This document shows positions 6,062 to 13,896 of a stretch of 30,849 nucleotides of DNA, in pieces. Numbering within the stretch: the stretch's first letter is position 1; every line of letters starts with the position of its first letter. This stretch comes from a virus: the IMG/VR virus record IMGVR_UViG_3300017770_000088, positions 1-30,849 of that record; one strand, 5' to 3'. The notes beneath the pieces were generated by a model that worked only from the letters and a program-made list of their open reading frames with translations, had not been told where the DNA came from and made no database searches. The translations under genes and the position numbers were made by a program.

Positions 6062-8373
6062 TTGCCCTCCCTTTCGTCGGCATCCGCCTTAGCGATGCAA
6101 CTTGCATTGGTGCAACCCGCCACCGACTCGATTGACCAGTCAGAGCTGTCAAACTTGTTGAGAATGTCAAGGAATTTAACTTCTGAGTCCTGCAGGATGT
6201 CTTGCATAGACATCAGGCTGTCGTACTTGTCCTTGGAGATGGGCTCAAAGGGCAGACGAGGGAATGTAGCGTTGGCGTCAAACCGTGCCAGCAGAGCGGC
6301 GGAGATGTATCCGTCGTCATTCTGGATGTTTTCGTGCAGCAATTCGCTAAACTCGTCGATCTCGTGCTCGCGGAACTCGATAGTCGCGGAGGTGTTGTGG
6401 TCAGTGTAATGGCGCTGAACTTGCATGTACAGGCCGTACTGAGCTGCCGCAGAGAGTTGAGACAGGTCGAAGTCGTCACAACCAGGGATGTTAGCCCAGC
6501 TCACCTCGGTAGGAATTTCAACCAAGACTTCTTGGACGCGGGGATCCGTAATGTCATCAAGGAGATTTCCTTCTTCATCCCGTGCTGACTGGGCTGGGAT
6601 GACGCTGTAGCCGTGCTCGATAAGGGCTGGTACCAGAGGATCATTGACTCCGAGGGTGATACGACGAATAAAGCGCTGTGATTTAGGTGGGTGCCAACCA
6701 GAAGAGGCGCCAGTCAAGAGTGACTTAGTGCCGGCAGGTTGGACGGTGGTGATCCTGTTAGGGACACGGATACCGTGCTTCTCGCAATAGGCCTTGACAC
6801 CTTTGTGAGCAGCGGTACGCCAACGACGAAGGAAATGCGCCTCCATGCTTACGTACATATCAGTGGCCCGGCGGCCTTTGCGGCCTTCCATCATCCACTT
6901 CAGCCAGTCATAGCCACCAGCGTGGACCATGAAGTCGAAGAGTCCTGTAAAGCTAACTCCAACAATCGGATCGATCTCACGACTGTAGCGATAGCGCTCA
7001 TGGACAAACTCATGCTGAAGCAATGCCGCGACTTGAAGTCCAGCCGCATAGAAAGCGGTGTCCTGAGCTTCGTAGTCTCCGGGGTCAATGGTGTTCAGGT
7101 GAACCTCTGCAAGGTTGCAGTGGAAGTCACGCCCGATAATTTCGCCACAAGGATTCAGTCCGTAGCGGTCCATACGGTGGTCCAACTCGCGTTGATCCAG
7201 CTCGTAACCAATCTCATTGGCGCACTTCTTCAGGAATGCCTCAGCCGCACCGCGACCGACCTGAGTGTATGCATTCAGGAAAGAGCGCTTGCCGTTCTTG
7301 ATAGGTGACAGCAGATCAGCGTTAGCGCGTGCCACGGACTCGGGGACGTACTGAATAGCACCTTCTCCGGAGTTAAACTGCATGCGCACAGCCTCCTTGA
7401 TCTCTTCAAGAGAGGGTTTGGAGTGATAACAGCGAGTATGGTTAGCCATGCGAAGGGCTTCCTTCTTTGGATCCACGCGCCAGTTACCTTCCCCGTCCTG
7501 GGAGTACAAGCCAAGCTTTGCCACGGCAGCTTCTTTATCATCCGCGGCGAATTGACGCATGCCAGCACTGCGCCGGATATTGCCAGCTACGATGCAGGCT
7601 GCGGCTTCGTCGATCAACAAACATGCCTCAACACTTGTCAGTTGACGGCCGTTAGCACTATTGAGCAGGTCTACAACCTTGCGAAACATGGTCTCAAGCT
7701 TGATAGGGTTGGAAGTACCGCCAAAACCCTTCAATCGCTCACCTGCGGGACGAACGTTGCCCAAGTTCAGGTGAATGCGGACAAGGCCTGAGTGATGTTT
7801 CAGCCCTTCGCCGTGAGCCCAGTTGATCAGAGTCTGATAAGCGTCCTGCCAGCCCTTACGAGAGTCGCCGACTTTCAAGGTAACAGCGCCTGATGGCAGC
7901 AGGTCGTCAAAAGTGGTGTAAGGAATACGCTCGGAATTAGCTCCAACAGGGCAGACGGAGACAATCTCCAGCCTGTTTACAACGTCGGGAAGGTTGGAGA
8001 TGACGTCGCTCTCAAGAATGGCGCCGGTACCTGACCCTTGCATAGCCAAGTCGACCATCAAACCGAAGGCTTCTAGGTCTTCGATATGAGTGCTAGTGCA
8101 ATTGTAATAGCCAGAAAAGTTCTCCTGGCGCTTGCCCCAGTCAGTTCCCGCAACCCAAAAGGCGCGGCCGGATGGAAAAGCTCGCTGTGCAAGTGCCTGT
8201 TCTTTCACGACAGCATGCTCTTCGGCAGTAAACTTGCCAATCCGAGCAAGATCGTCAACCGTCCGGGTCATTGCTTCGGCGAAATTCTCCCTTCTACCGT
8301 CATCCTTTCGGCGGCTATAGGTGCGATAAAACACTGTTTCCGCTGACGGTGCTTGTGGTCGAAATTCGTTCAT
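6058..8373 (-). CDS. nrdJ: Class II (adenosylcobalamin-dependent) ribonucleotide reductase
   Basis: The 771-residue protein is close in length and motifs to monomeric ribonucleoside-triphosphate reductases of the Lactobacillus leichmannii type. The active site reads NPCGEIIGRDFHCNL: C409 is the thiyl-radical cysteine, E411 its partner, and C419 pairs with C92 in YNCTST to reduce the substrate. The C terminus carries a CxxxxC shuttle pair (C754, C759). The reaction makes dNTPs from NTPs using vitamin B12, so no NrdB radical subunit is needed. It is the first gene of an operon with a 57-residue protein, Dcd and a 54-residue protein, and follows a TATACTG promoter element. A glutaredoxin gene 2 kb away is a plausible electron donor. 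No inteins or frameshifts are seen. Confidence 0.95.
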   Translation of the reverse strand: MNEFRPQAPSAETVFYRTYSRRKDDGRRENFAEAMTRTVDDLARIGKFTAEEHAVVKEQALAQRAFPSGRAFWVAGTDWGKRQENFSGYYNCTSTHIEDLEAFGLMVDLAMQGSGTGAILESDVISNLPDVVNRLEIVSVCPVGANSERIPYTTFDDLLPSGAVTLKVGDSRKGWQDAYQTLINWAHGEGLKHHSGLVRIHLNLGNVRPAGERLKGFGGTSNPIKLETMFRKVVDLLNSANGRQLTSVEACLLIDEAAACIVAGNIRRSAGMRQFAADDKEAAVAKLGLYSQDGEGNWRVDPKKEALRMANHTRCYHSKPSLEEIKEAVRMQFNSGEGAIQYVPESVARANADLLSPIKNGKRSFLNAYTQVGRGAAEAFLKKCANEIGYELDQRELDHRMDRYGLNPCGEIIGRDFHCNLAEVHLNTIDPGDYEAQDTAFYAAGLQVAALLQHEFVHERYRYSREIDPIVGVSFTGLFDFMVHAGGYDWLKWMMEGRKGRRATDMYVSMEAHFLRRWRTAAHKGVKAYCEKHGIRVPNRITTVQPAGTKSLLTGASSGWHPPKSQRFIRRITLGVNDPLVPALIEHGYSVIPAQSARDEEGNLLDDITDPRVQEVLVEIPTEVSWANIPGCDDFDLSQLSAAAQYGLYMQVQRHYTDHNTSATIEFREHEIDEFSELLHENIQNDDGYISAALLARFDANATFPRLPFEPISKDKYDSLMSMQDILQDSEVKFLDILNKFDSSDWSIESVAGCTNASCIAKADADEREGK

Positions 8374-8408
8374 AGGTTCAGAAATGCGTAGGGGTAGATT
8401 GCCTAATC

Positions 8409-8414
8409 AGTATA
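8409..8414 (-). promoter_or_regulatory. -10 element upstream of RNR
   Basis: Minus-strand TATACT followed by GAT, just after a terminator and 36 nt before the RNR start codon. The expected -35 position falls in the terminator stem and reads CCCCCT, so there is no -35 match. It shares the TATACTG core found before psbA and other operons. Confidence 0.55.
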
Positions 8415-8416
8415 CA

Positions 8417-8437
8417 GAGAAACCCCCTGGAAGGGGG
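8417..8437 (-). terminator. Intrinsic terminator upstream of RNR
   Basis: Minus-strand CCCCCT-TCC-AGGGGG followed by TTTCTC. The stem is strong and the T tract is interrupted. It would end the small-gene transcript that finishes with the 50-residue protein at 8464. Confidence 0.72.
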
Positions 8438-8463
8438 CTCGCTCTCAAGGATTTGTAACTAAA

Positions 8464-8616
8464 TCAAGGAACCATCAAAGCGTTGATGACAAGGCATCCT
8501 GGGTACTGCTCTTTCGTCAGCTCGATAGCACGTTCCATGGTGACACAAAGGTGCAGTACGTGACGAGGAGTGGACTCGGACATGCGCTTGAATGTGACGT
8601 CGAATGCGTGTGACAT
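8464..8616 (-). CDS. Small hypothetical protein (50 residues)
   Basis: The frame encodes 50 residues starting MSHAFDVTFKRMSESTPRH, mixed in charge, with two Cys and no membrane segment. It lies 9 nt after the 67-residue gene and about 27 nt before the terminator at 8417-8437, so it fits as the last gene of that operon. A competing longer frame over the same DNA crosses the junction and has a low-complexity Ser/Thr/Cys composition, so I prefer this one. No family recognised. Confidence 0.62.
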   Translation of the reverse strand: MSHAFDVTFKRMSESTPRHVLHLCVTMERAIELTKEQYPGCLVINALMVP

Positions 8617-8625
8617 AGTTCAGGT

Positions 8626-8829
8626 TCAAGAGAGAGGGTTCTTAAGAGTAGCACCGGACACTCTGGTCCAGTAGCCCGATTCGTCGCTCGTGTCAAAATC
8701 ACGGGCTGCTTCGTATCCGTCATAGGCTGAAACGGTGAATTGCTTCATCCAGTCGCCAGTGCGGTAGCGGGCCAACAGTACATAGTCGGCCTTGGAGCGA
8801 TTGATGCGCTTGAACAGAAAGTTAAACAT
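8626..8829 (-). CDS. Small hypothetical protein (67 residues)
   Basis: The protein starts MFNFLFKRINRSKADYVLLARYR and continues with an aromatic-rich mixed segment (QFTVSAYDGYEAARDF). It has no signal peptide or metal motif. It follows the Cys-rich gene by 3 nt. The alternating pattern suggests a small beta-containing domain. No family recognised. Confidence 0.64.
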   Translation of the reverse strand: MFNFLFKRINRSKADYVLLARYRTGDWMKQFTVSAYDGYEAARDFDTSDESGYWTRVSGATLKNPLS

Positions 8830-8832
8830 CGA

Positions 8833-9081
8833 TTAGTCCTCGTAGGTAAGGCATTCGGGGGCAGACGGATTAAAGGAGCATAGGCGATCAAAGAAGCTGT
8901 TTGGTGATTTCAGCCACTTATCTTGCTGTGCTCCCAGCGCTGAGCTGTCAGACTCGAAAGGAAAGTCGTCAGTGTAGTCAAGGTGACCGCAAGGCGCTTT
9001 GCACTTACAGCCTTCACATGGTTTAGAACAAGCCATAAATAACTCCTGATAGCGTTGAGTGATCAGGTCAAGGAAGCTCAT
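8833..9081 (-). CDS. Small Cys-rich hypothetical protein
   Basis: I chose the ATG at 9079-9081 because it overlaps the stop of the 45-residue basic gene as ATGA; a start further upstream would run through that gene. The 82-residue protein has a cysteine cluster CSKPCEGCKCKAPCGH at about residues 18-33, which could bind zinc or an iron-sulfur centre, followed by an acidic tail. The Cys spacing does not match a family I can name. No membrane segment. Confidence 0.66.
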   Translation of the reverse strand: MSFLDLITQRYQELFMACSKPCEGCKCKAPCGHLDYTDDFPFESDSSALGAQQDKWLKSPNSFFDRLCSFNPSAPECLTYED

Positions 9082-9215
9082 TTCTTTCCTTGGCCGCGGT
9101 AGGGCTTTTTGCCGGAACCGTTTTTGAAAGAGCCGCGCTTGCGAAGGCCGTTGCCTTGGCTTGTGCGCTTCTTGGGCCCAGCGGTGTGGTCGTTGGACTG
9201 GGAATACATTGCCAT
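9078..9215 (-). CDS. Small strongly basic protein (45 residues)
   Basis: The frame encodes 45 residues, of which about a quarter are Lys or Arg, with repeated Gly and Ser (KKRTSQGNGLRKRGSF and KKPYRGQGKK). It has no hydrophobic core and is probably disordered. Such proteins bind DNA or RNA, or condense DNA; this is inference from composition. Similar short K/R/G-rich proteins ending in YRGQG-type tails occur in cyanophages to my memory. It is coupled by ATGA to the Cys-rich gene. The extended -10 element at 9241-9249 lies 26 nt upstream. Confidence 0.68.
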   Translation of the reverse strand: MAMYSQSNDHTAGPKKRTSQGNGLRKRGSFKNGSGKKPYRGQGKK

Positions 9216-9240
9216 AGAACTGAAGCGGGTTTACTTGATA

Positions 9241-9249
9241 ATTGTAGCA
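9241..9249 (-). promoter_or_regulatory. Extended -10 promoter element
   Basis: Minus-strand TGCTACAAT, a TGn-TACAAT extended -10, 26 nt before the 45-residue basic gene. No good -35 box. Confidence 0.5.
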
Positions 9250-9251
9250 GA

Positions 9252-9491
9252 TCAGGGGTGTTCCCGATCCCACAGGTTCGTAAATTGAAACTTTCCAGGA
9301 GTTGGATAACCTGCTTCCTTTGCCAGCTTCGACAGAGCCTTGTGCATCCTCCAGGCCATGTACTTCATCCTGTAGTTGATGTAGAAGATTTGCAGCTTAA
9401 GACTAGCGGCCGTCAAGATCCGTGTTGTCAGTTCTGGCTCGATAGCAAATGCAGCCAGCAGCAAGCACAGCGTCAGGTAGGTTCCGTACAT
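9252..9491 (-). CDS. Small membrane-anchored hypothetical protein
   Basis: The 79-residue protein begins with a hydrophobic segment (MYGTYLTLCLLLAAFAIEP) that could be an N-terminal membrane anchor. A basic, aromatic helix follows (YINYRMKYMAWRMHKALSK), then a tail with PTPGKFQF and WDRE. No cleavage site is obvious. It lies 4 nt after the 54-residue gene. The layout suggests an inner-membrane protein with a cytoplasmic domain. Function is unknown; given the muramidase gene nearby, a role in lysis is conceivable but unsupported. Confidence 0.66.
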   Translation of the reverse strand: MYGTYLTLCLLLAAFAIEPELTTRILTAASLKLQIFYINYRMKYMAWRMHKALSKLAKEAGYPTPGKFQFTNLWDREHP

Positions 9492-9495
9492 AAAA

Positions 9496-9660
9496 TCACC
9501 AATCAGGGTTGTGAAACACGTGATGCAGAACGTGATCCTTGGGAATCAGCTCTGAAGCGTGCATAGTGGCATCAGACAAAGACCTTGCATAAAGATCAAG
9601 GTTGAAGTCTTGAAGGTTGGGAGAGCGGTACACCGCCCTATAGAGTTTGATGACTTCCAT
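9496..9660 (-). CDS. Small hypothetical protein (54 residues)
   Basis: I start this at the ATG at 9658-9660 (MEVIKLYRAVYRSPN), because an upstream extension would overlap the muramidase gene and the promoter at 9688-9716. The -10 box of that promoter is 28 nt upstream. The protein is small, helical and His-containing (HVLHHVFHNPDW). No family recognised, and no Shine-Dalgarno sequence. Confidence 0.62.
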   Translation of the reverse strand: MEVIKLYRAVYRSPNLQDFNLDLYARSLSDATMHASELIPKDHVLHHVFHNPDW

Positions 9661-9687
9661 AGTTGTCGTGTTCGGGGGTACTCTGCA

Positions 9688-9716
9688 ATTATGGCAGATC
9701 ACCTCCAGGTTGCCAA
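9688..9716 (-). promoter_or_regulatory. Promoter inside the end of the muramidase gene
   Basis: Minus strand: TTGGCA (9711-9716), 17-nt spacer ending in TGC, CATAAT (9688-9693). Both hexamers are one mismatch from consensus and there is an extended -10 TG. It drives the row of small genes that runs down to 8464. Confidence 0.7.
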
Positions 9717-10327
9717 GAAGTCTTAATGCTCTGTAACAATTGAGCAACTTCTTGCCTGGAGATGGAGGCTCGATTGCCTCCGTAGCCATCGTAGTAACCG
9801 CGGCCATGGCGGTATTCCACGCAAGCCCATTCGCGGGCAAGAGCGTCTACAGCGGCTCCGACATTGTTGTGGCTGCCTTGTAGGTAGGCGATGATTGTAG
9901 GGCGCTTGTAAAGCACTAGAGCAGCCATCAGGCGGTCCTGGACTTCGGGAGTGAAGTTGTCTGACCATGAGACGGAGGAGCTGTCAACAGCAAACCTCAA
10001 GGTGACGGGGATGAACTGATAGCGGCCAACGGCATAAAGCCAGCCTGATTGCATTGAAGCAACCCTGGAGAGGCTGAATCCACTAAAAGAGCTGCCGGTT
10101 AACCCATCAATCCCTTGAGGAGTGTCGCCGGCCCATCCCCTGTTTACTGAGTTGTAGTTGCCTTCACCTCTTGCCAGCAGATCGGCCAGAGGCTTGAGCT
10201 GTTCATGCATAGGAGCGGCCACGGTGACCTCCTTAGCAGCAAGCTCAGCAACTGAAGACAAAGAAGCCCCCGAACCGCCGAGCATTGAAGCCAGCAGAGC
10301 GGGAGCAAATAGTTGACGAAATGTCAT
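9689..10327 (-). CDS. Muramidase / lysozyme-like protein with N-terminal hydrophobic leader
   Basis: The 212-residue protein has a lysozyme-like core: RGEGNYNSVNRG near residue 53 (E55 a likely catalytic Glu), AVGRYQFIPVTLR near 99, and later VQDRLMAALVLYKRP and NNVGAAVDALAREWA. The order resembles glycoside-hydrolase endolysins of the lambda R / phage muramidase type. The first 25 residues (MTFRQLFAPALLASMLGGSG) look like a signal or signal-anchor sequence, which would allow export without a holin. It could act at lysis or be a virion-associated wall hydrolase. Its neighbours are glutaredoxin and nucleases rather than tail genes. The GH24 enzyme at 28354 is a second wall hydrolase. Confidence 0.75.
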   Translation of the reverse strand: MTFRQLFAPALLASMLGGSGASLSSVAELAAKEVTVAAPMHEQLKPLADLLARGEGNYNSVNRGWAGDTPQGIDGLTGSSFSGFSLSRVASMQSGWLYAVGRYQFIPVTLRFAVDSSSVSWSDNFTPEVQDRLMAALVLYKRPTIIAYLQGSHNNVGAAVDALAREWACVEYRHGRGYYDGYGGNRASISRQEVAQLLQSIKTSWQPGGDLP

Positions 10328-10330
10328 GAA

Positions 10331-10531
10331 TTAAAGTTCTCGAAGATACTTTGCTAGCTCAAGGAACCCTCCAATAGGTTCTCCGTCAAGCTCGATATAA
10401 GGTACCGTCGGCCACAATTCACTCTTTTCGTTGAGTTCCACGTACTGAATCTCGCTGAGGTCGAGTAGTTTCTTGGCATAGCCACACCACTTGCAGTCAG
10501 GCAGTGTGTTGATGATCGCAGTTGGTTTCAT
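10331..10531 (-). CDS. grx: Glutaredoxin
   Basis: I start at the ATG at 10529-10531, which overlaps the stop of the nuclease gene as ATGA; a longer upstream frame would run through that gene. The 66-residue protein is a compact glutaredoxin: CKWC redox pair (C13, C16), TVP cis-proline motif at 42-44, and EPIGGF near the C terminus. Glutaredoxins pass electrons from glutathione to ribonucleotide reductase and other targets. Here the phage class II RNR is the natural partner, although class II enzymes more often use thioredoxin, so this pairing is inference. At 66 residues it is shorter than the usual 80-90. Confidence 0.86.
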   Translation of the reverse strand: MKPTAIINTLPDCKWCGYAKKLLDLSEIQYVELNEKSELWPTVPYIELDGEPIGGFLELAKYLREL

Positions 10532-11010
10532 TGAAGAGACTCCGTAGATTTGAGCTTGGACTGTGGAAAAGAGTAGCACCCCCTTCCGGCGACCCACTCT
10601 TTCCAGTATTCGGGCTTCATTGCCTCGACGGCTTTGATCCACCCGTGAATTCTAGTCGGTGAATTCGGCTCACAGGTTACCAGGACAAGGGTTTTGTCAG
10701 GATCTTCATCTTTCTGCACAAGTAAGTCGTAATTATGCTTAGACCTAGTCTTGACATCAATCCATCCCGGTAAATCCGTGCTACCTCTGACTGGTACTCC
10801 GTCCTGATACAGGGCATCAATAGAATTGATCATCAAGGCTACGGCGTATTCGCCAGCGCATCCCAGTTTATGCCAAAGAAGGGCCTTTTGGCCCCTCTCT
10901 GCTCCACCGTTCCTGCCGCGCCTGCCATCTCTTTCGTTGACGGTCTGCCTGCGCACGGCTTCCTTGAGGATAGCTTCCCGCTGAGCGGGGGTGAAGTTGA
11001 TTTCAATCAT
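10528..11010 (-). CDS. PD-(D/E)XK nuclease-like protein
   Basis: The 160-residue protein carries GCAGEYAVALM (E54) followed by GSTDLPGWIDVKTR (D79; IDVK with D85 and K87), then LVLVTCEP and IHGWIKAVEAM. This is the order of the PD-(D/E)XK restriction-endonuclease-like fold: an N-terminal Glu helix, an Asp, and a D-x-K pair in a strand. Phage relatives act as endonucleases, recombination nucleases or packaging accessories; which one applies is not decided by sequence. It is coupled to the metallophosphoesterase (TAATG) and to glutaredoxin (ATGA). Confidence 0.78.
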   Translation of the reverse strand: MIEINFTPAQREAILKEAVRRQTVNERDGRRGRNGGAERGQKALLWHKLGCAGEYAVALMINSIDALYQDGVPVRGSTDLPGWIDVKTRSKHNYDLLVQKDEDPDKTLVLVTCEPNSPTRIHGWIKAVEAMKPEYWKEWVAGRGCYSFPQSKLKSTESLQ

Positions 11011-12302
11011 TAAACCACCACTCGAACCAGCGTCTGAGGCTCGCTGAAAGCTTCATGTGCTTTATCAGCACTTCTTGCGTTGTACTCGGCAAGCTTAGAA
11101 ATGATTTCATAGCCTTCAACGTCGTCCACGCGCTGCAGGTCGGCTTTAAAGCCATCAAGGCCTTGAGGTGTGACCACGTGGATGTTCTGCGCCGCTTTCG
11201 ACACAAAGCCCAGTGCCTCCTCAGAATAGGCGTTAGAACCCACGAGACTGGCATTTCGAGACACATAGTCAGAAACGACCGTAGCATGGATGTGACCGCA
11301 AAGGATGTGAGTGATGTTGATACCCTTGGCTGCATACTTACCAATCATCGCCTGGCACTTCTTTTGGTCTGTGGCGTTGATCTGATGACCATGGATACCC
11401 AGGAACGTCTCGTTGTGGATCTTGAACACAACGTCGTTGGCCTGGAACTCATGGAATCGCATTCCTTTGTCGCCAGTGGTTTCAAAGAGAGCGCTTAGCA
11501 TATTGTAAATAGTGAAGTCGTAGCTGTCAGTCGCCACCACGTCCACCCAGCCCAATCCTTCTTTGGCCCGAGATTCATTCCCGGTGACGCCGAAGCAGTC
11601 GACAAAGAAATCAGCACGAAGATCCATCAAGAACTGCTTATACAGATGTACAGCCAGAACGGTCGCACGGGCGCGATTGGTGCTCATTGCCAGCAGCTCG
11701 TCCAAACGCCGATCACTGTTCATCAAGTCGCCACCGAAGAACACTACAACCTTCTCGGCTCCGTAAGCACTGCCTAGGAGTTTAGTCTTCTGCGCTAGGA
11801 GCTGCAAGCGTTTAGCCGCAACTTCAAAGTCAAAGCGATTTGTGGGCAGGTTGACTAACTCGTTGAAGTGGTTGTCGCTTAAATGGACAACTAAAGTAGC
11901 AGTAGCAGGATCATAGGGTCCAGTACGGCGAGGGCAAGAAGAAAGAGCAACGCTAGAATCACGCAGCTCCTCAAGTATGCAGGCGCTGTAGGAAGCGACG
12001 GCGTTCTCGATTCGGGAGTATTCACGAAAAGACTTGCGCTCAATGCGCTGAAGATCTTGAAGTTTTTGATTCGTTTTAGCAAGGCGAACAGTCTCCGTGA
12101 GAAGCTCGAGGTCGGGCTCCTGTGCGTTGATCTCCGTCTTGATGTAGGAGCGAAGTTGATTTGGCTTGGCCAGGTAAGGATGAATCTCGTGCAAAGCAGT
12201 AGCAGCTCCCAAGTAGGAACCGTGTTCTGCATAAAGCTCGAGGACTTCCTCACGCAAATGGCTGATCGGTGTCAGATTCATGAGGGGGGTGCAGTACTTC
12301 AT
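11010..12302 (-). CDS. Calcineurin-like metallophosphoesterase
   Basis: The protein shows the metallophosphoesterase signature in order: HLSDNHF (D143, H145), FFGGDL (190-192), VTGNES (241-243), IHGHQ (H304, H306) and CGHIH (336-339). These bind two metal ions that hydrolyse phosphodiesters or phosphomonoesters. An alpha-helical 120-residue N-terminal region, with possible coiled coil around 70-100, precedes the catalytic domain. Phage relatives act on DNA ends or protein phosphates; lying directly after primase, a DNA-processing role is likely (inference). Starting at 12302 gives 430 residues with a 53-nt overlap on primase. An ATG at 12279-12281 would give 423 residues and a 32-nt overlap; neither has a good ribosome site. 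Confidence 0.85.
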   Translation of the reverse strand: MKYCTPLMNLTPISHLREEVLELYAEHGSYLGAATALHEIHPYLAKPNQLRSYIKTEINAQEPDLELLTETVRLAKTNQKLQDLQRIERKSFREYSRIENAVASYSACILEELRDSSVALSSCPRRTGPYDPATATLVVHLSDNHFNELVNLPTNRFDFEVAAKRLQLLAQKTKLLGSAYGAEKVVVFFGGDLMNSDRRLDELLAMSTNRARATVLAVHLYKQFLMDLRADFFVDCFGVTGNESRAKEGLGWVDVVATDSYDFTIYNMLSALFETTGDKGMRFHEFQANDVVFKIHNETFLGIHGHQINATDQKKCQAMIGKYAAKGINITHILCGHIHATVVSDYVSRNASLVGSNAYSEEALGFVSKAAQNIHVVTPQGLDGFKADLQRVDDVEGYEIISKLAEYNARSADKAHEAFSEPQTLVRVVV

Positions 12303-13860
12303 TTTCCATTATATCGCGGATATGCGCGATTACGGAGGGTTCGTCATCAATGATGACATTTGGTCTGACCAAGGTCCGAAGCTGATTCATGTAATGAGGC
12401 TCAGCTACGGCCACAACAGCCATAACACTGTGTGGGGTCAGATCTACCGTGGAGCACTGTTCCAGCTCCAGGAGGCGCTGTGAGAGCCATCTCAGGGCGG
12501 GATTGTCCACTCTTGCCAGCAGATCGCGTAGAGGATCGCGCTGACCTGGGCGGTGAACAAATATTCGCAGCATTCTACGCTCGGCGGCCGTGCGAGACGC
12601 GAAGATGTCACGAGGCTTCCAGGCATGAAGAGAAGATGTATGCGCAGCACCGCTACCCCACTCCGCTGCAAGTTTGGCAGCAGCTTTAGAGTCTTCGGTC
12701 AGAACCCTAGAGGCTTTGTCTATGTAGTGAGTCCGTAGAGCCTTTGACTGCAGGTTACTAATAAGCGAGCGCATCTTCTTCTCAACATCCGTAACCATGG
12801 CGGTATCGGTCTTGTCAAGAGAATCAGCCCAAGTGTCGATAACCCAGTCCAGCCAGTTAGGTGCTCCGGCTATGTAGTGGTAAAGATCACCACCTGACTG
12901 AAGCAGGCTGTCAGGATCTTCTCCCTCAGGCAGAGTGGCCACTTTTATAGAACATTCTCCGCTCATTGCTAGCGGGCCTGCCGCTGAGATGAACTGCTCC
13001 GCAGCCTTTCGGCCGCCAGCATCGCCATCAAAGCAAAGAACAAAGTTCTTATTGGCTCGTGCTAGCCGTTTTAAGACACTAATATCCGGAGCCCCTGTAC
13101 CCTGGGCCGCGATAACGTTGCGGATACCAGCCTGCCACATCGCCACCACATCCAGATGACCTTCCACAAAAATGGTGCAACCCGCTTCCCTGGCAGCGTC
13201 GCGAGCCCGATGTTCGTTGAATACCAACAACTTCTTTTGGAACAGATCGCTGTCGGCTGAGTTTTTGTACTTAGCTGGCTGCTCTTCCTTGGACTTTGTC
13301 GCTCGACCAGTGAAGCCAACAAGCTGACCGCGGTGGTCATGTATGGGCACAGTGATGCGTCCACCGAACTCACCTCCAGGAGCGTAGCCAATGCTAAACT
13401 CTTCGGCGGCCTCGGGAGTCATGCCTCGGTCTGTCCAGATACGGCGAATCCGGCCACCCTTAGGACCAGTAAAAGCCTCTGCGAAGGCCTTCTGCTGGAC
13501 CTCTAAGGCATTGATGGCACTAGCTCGTACTGCTTTGCGGCGTGCTATCTCCTCAGGGTTCTCGTCCGTAGCTTCGAACTTGAGCCCAAGAATGTCACAC
13601 GCATGCTCTGCCGATTCGCGCAGCCCCATGCCTGTCTTTTGCTGCAGGTAGTCCAGAACGTCACCACCTTGCCTGCATACATGGCAAAAACAAAACCCCT
13701 TCTGATCAGAGACTGTCAGAGAGGGATTAGTGTCTTCGTGCCATAAGCATTGAGTCAGGAACTCGTGTCCAACTCGCTTAAGTTGACCGCCAGAAGCCAG
13801 AATTACGTCTGACAAGGGGGCGGCCTTGATTCGTCTTAGAGTTTCTTGTGAAATAGCCAT
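12250..13860 (-). CDS. DnaG-type DNA primase
   Basis: The 536-residue protein has the three primase parts. A zinc-binding domain is formed by C38, H41, C59 and C62 (CLWHEDTNPS and FCHVC). It is followed by GRITVPIHDHRGQLVGFTGR in the DnaG core. A TOPRIM domain has FVEGHLD (E233) and LCFDGDAGGR (D278, D280). It synthesises RNA primers for lagging-strand replication. The C-terminal 150 residues are less conserved and should contact the helicase, which here is encoded on the opposite strand at 25917-27593. A possible promoter at 13867-13896 would give a leaderless message. Length is typical for a phage DnaG. Confidence 0.92.
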   Translation of the reverse strand: MAISQETLRRIKAAPLSDVILASGGQLKRVGHEFLTQCLWHEDTNPSLTVSDQKGFCFCHVCRQGGDVLDYLQQKTGMGLRESAEHACDILGLKFEATDENPEEIARRKAVRASAINALEVQQKAFAEAFTGPKGGRIRRIWTDRGMTPEAAEEFSIGYAPGGEFGGRITVPIHDHRGQLVGFTGRATKSKEEQPAKYKNSADSDLFQKKLLVFNEHRARDAAREAGCTIFVEGHLDVVAMWQAGIRNVIAAQGTGAPDISVLKRLARANKNFVLCFDGDAGGRKAAEQFISAAGPLAMSGECSIKVATLPEGEDPDSLLQSGGDLYHYIAGAPNWLDWVIDTWADSLDKTDTAMVTDVEKKMRSLISNLQSKALRTHYIDKASRVLTEDSKAAAKLAAEWGSGAAHTSSLHAWKPRDIFASRTAAERRMLRIFVHRPGQRDPLRDLLARVDNPALRWLSQRLLELEQCSTVDLTPHSVMAVVAVAEPHYMNQLRTLVRPNVIIDDEPSVIAHIRDIMENEVLHPPHESDTDQPFA

Positions 13861-13866
13861 ACAGCC

Positions 13867-13896
13867 ATCTTACCACTAGAAGAGCGATTGTTGCAA
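13867..13896 (-). promoter_or_regulatory. Candidate promoter for primase, possibly leaderless
   Basis: Minus strand: TTGCAA (13891-13896), 18-nt spacer ending in TGG, TAAGAT (13867-13872), an extended -10. Expected initiation is at about 13860, exactly the primase ATG, which would give a leaderless message. It lies in the last codons of the sigma-like gene. Confidence 0.45.

Noticed and set aside
6062-8346. Several long plus-strand frames opposite the RNR gene
   Set aside because: They are antisense mirrors of a strongly conserved enzyme and have no start signals of their own.
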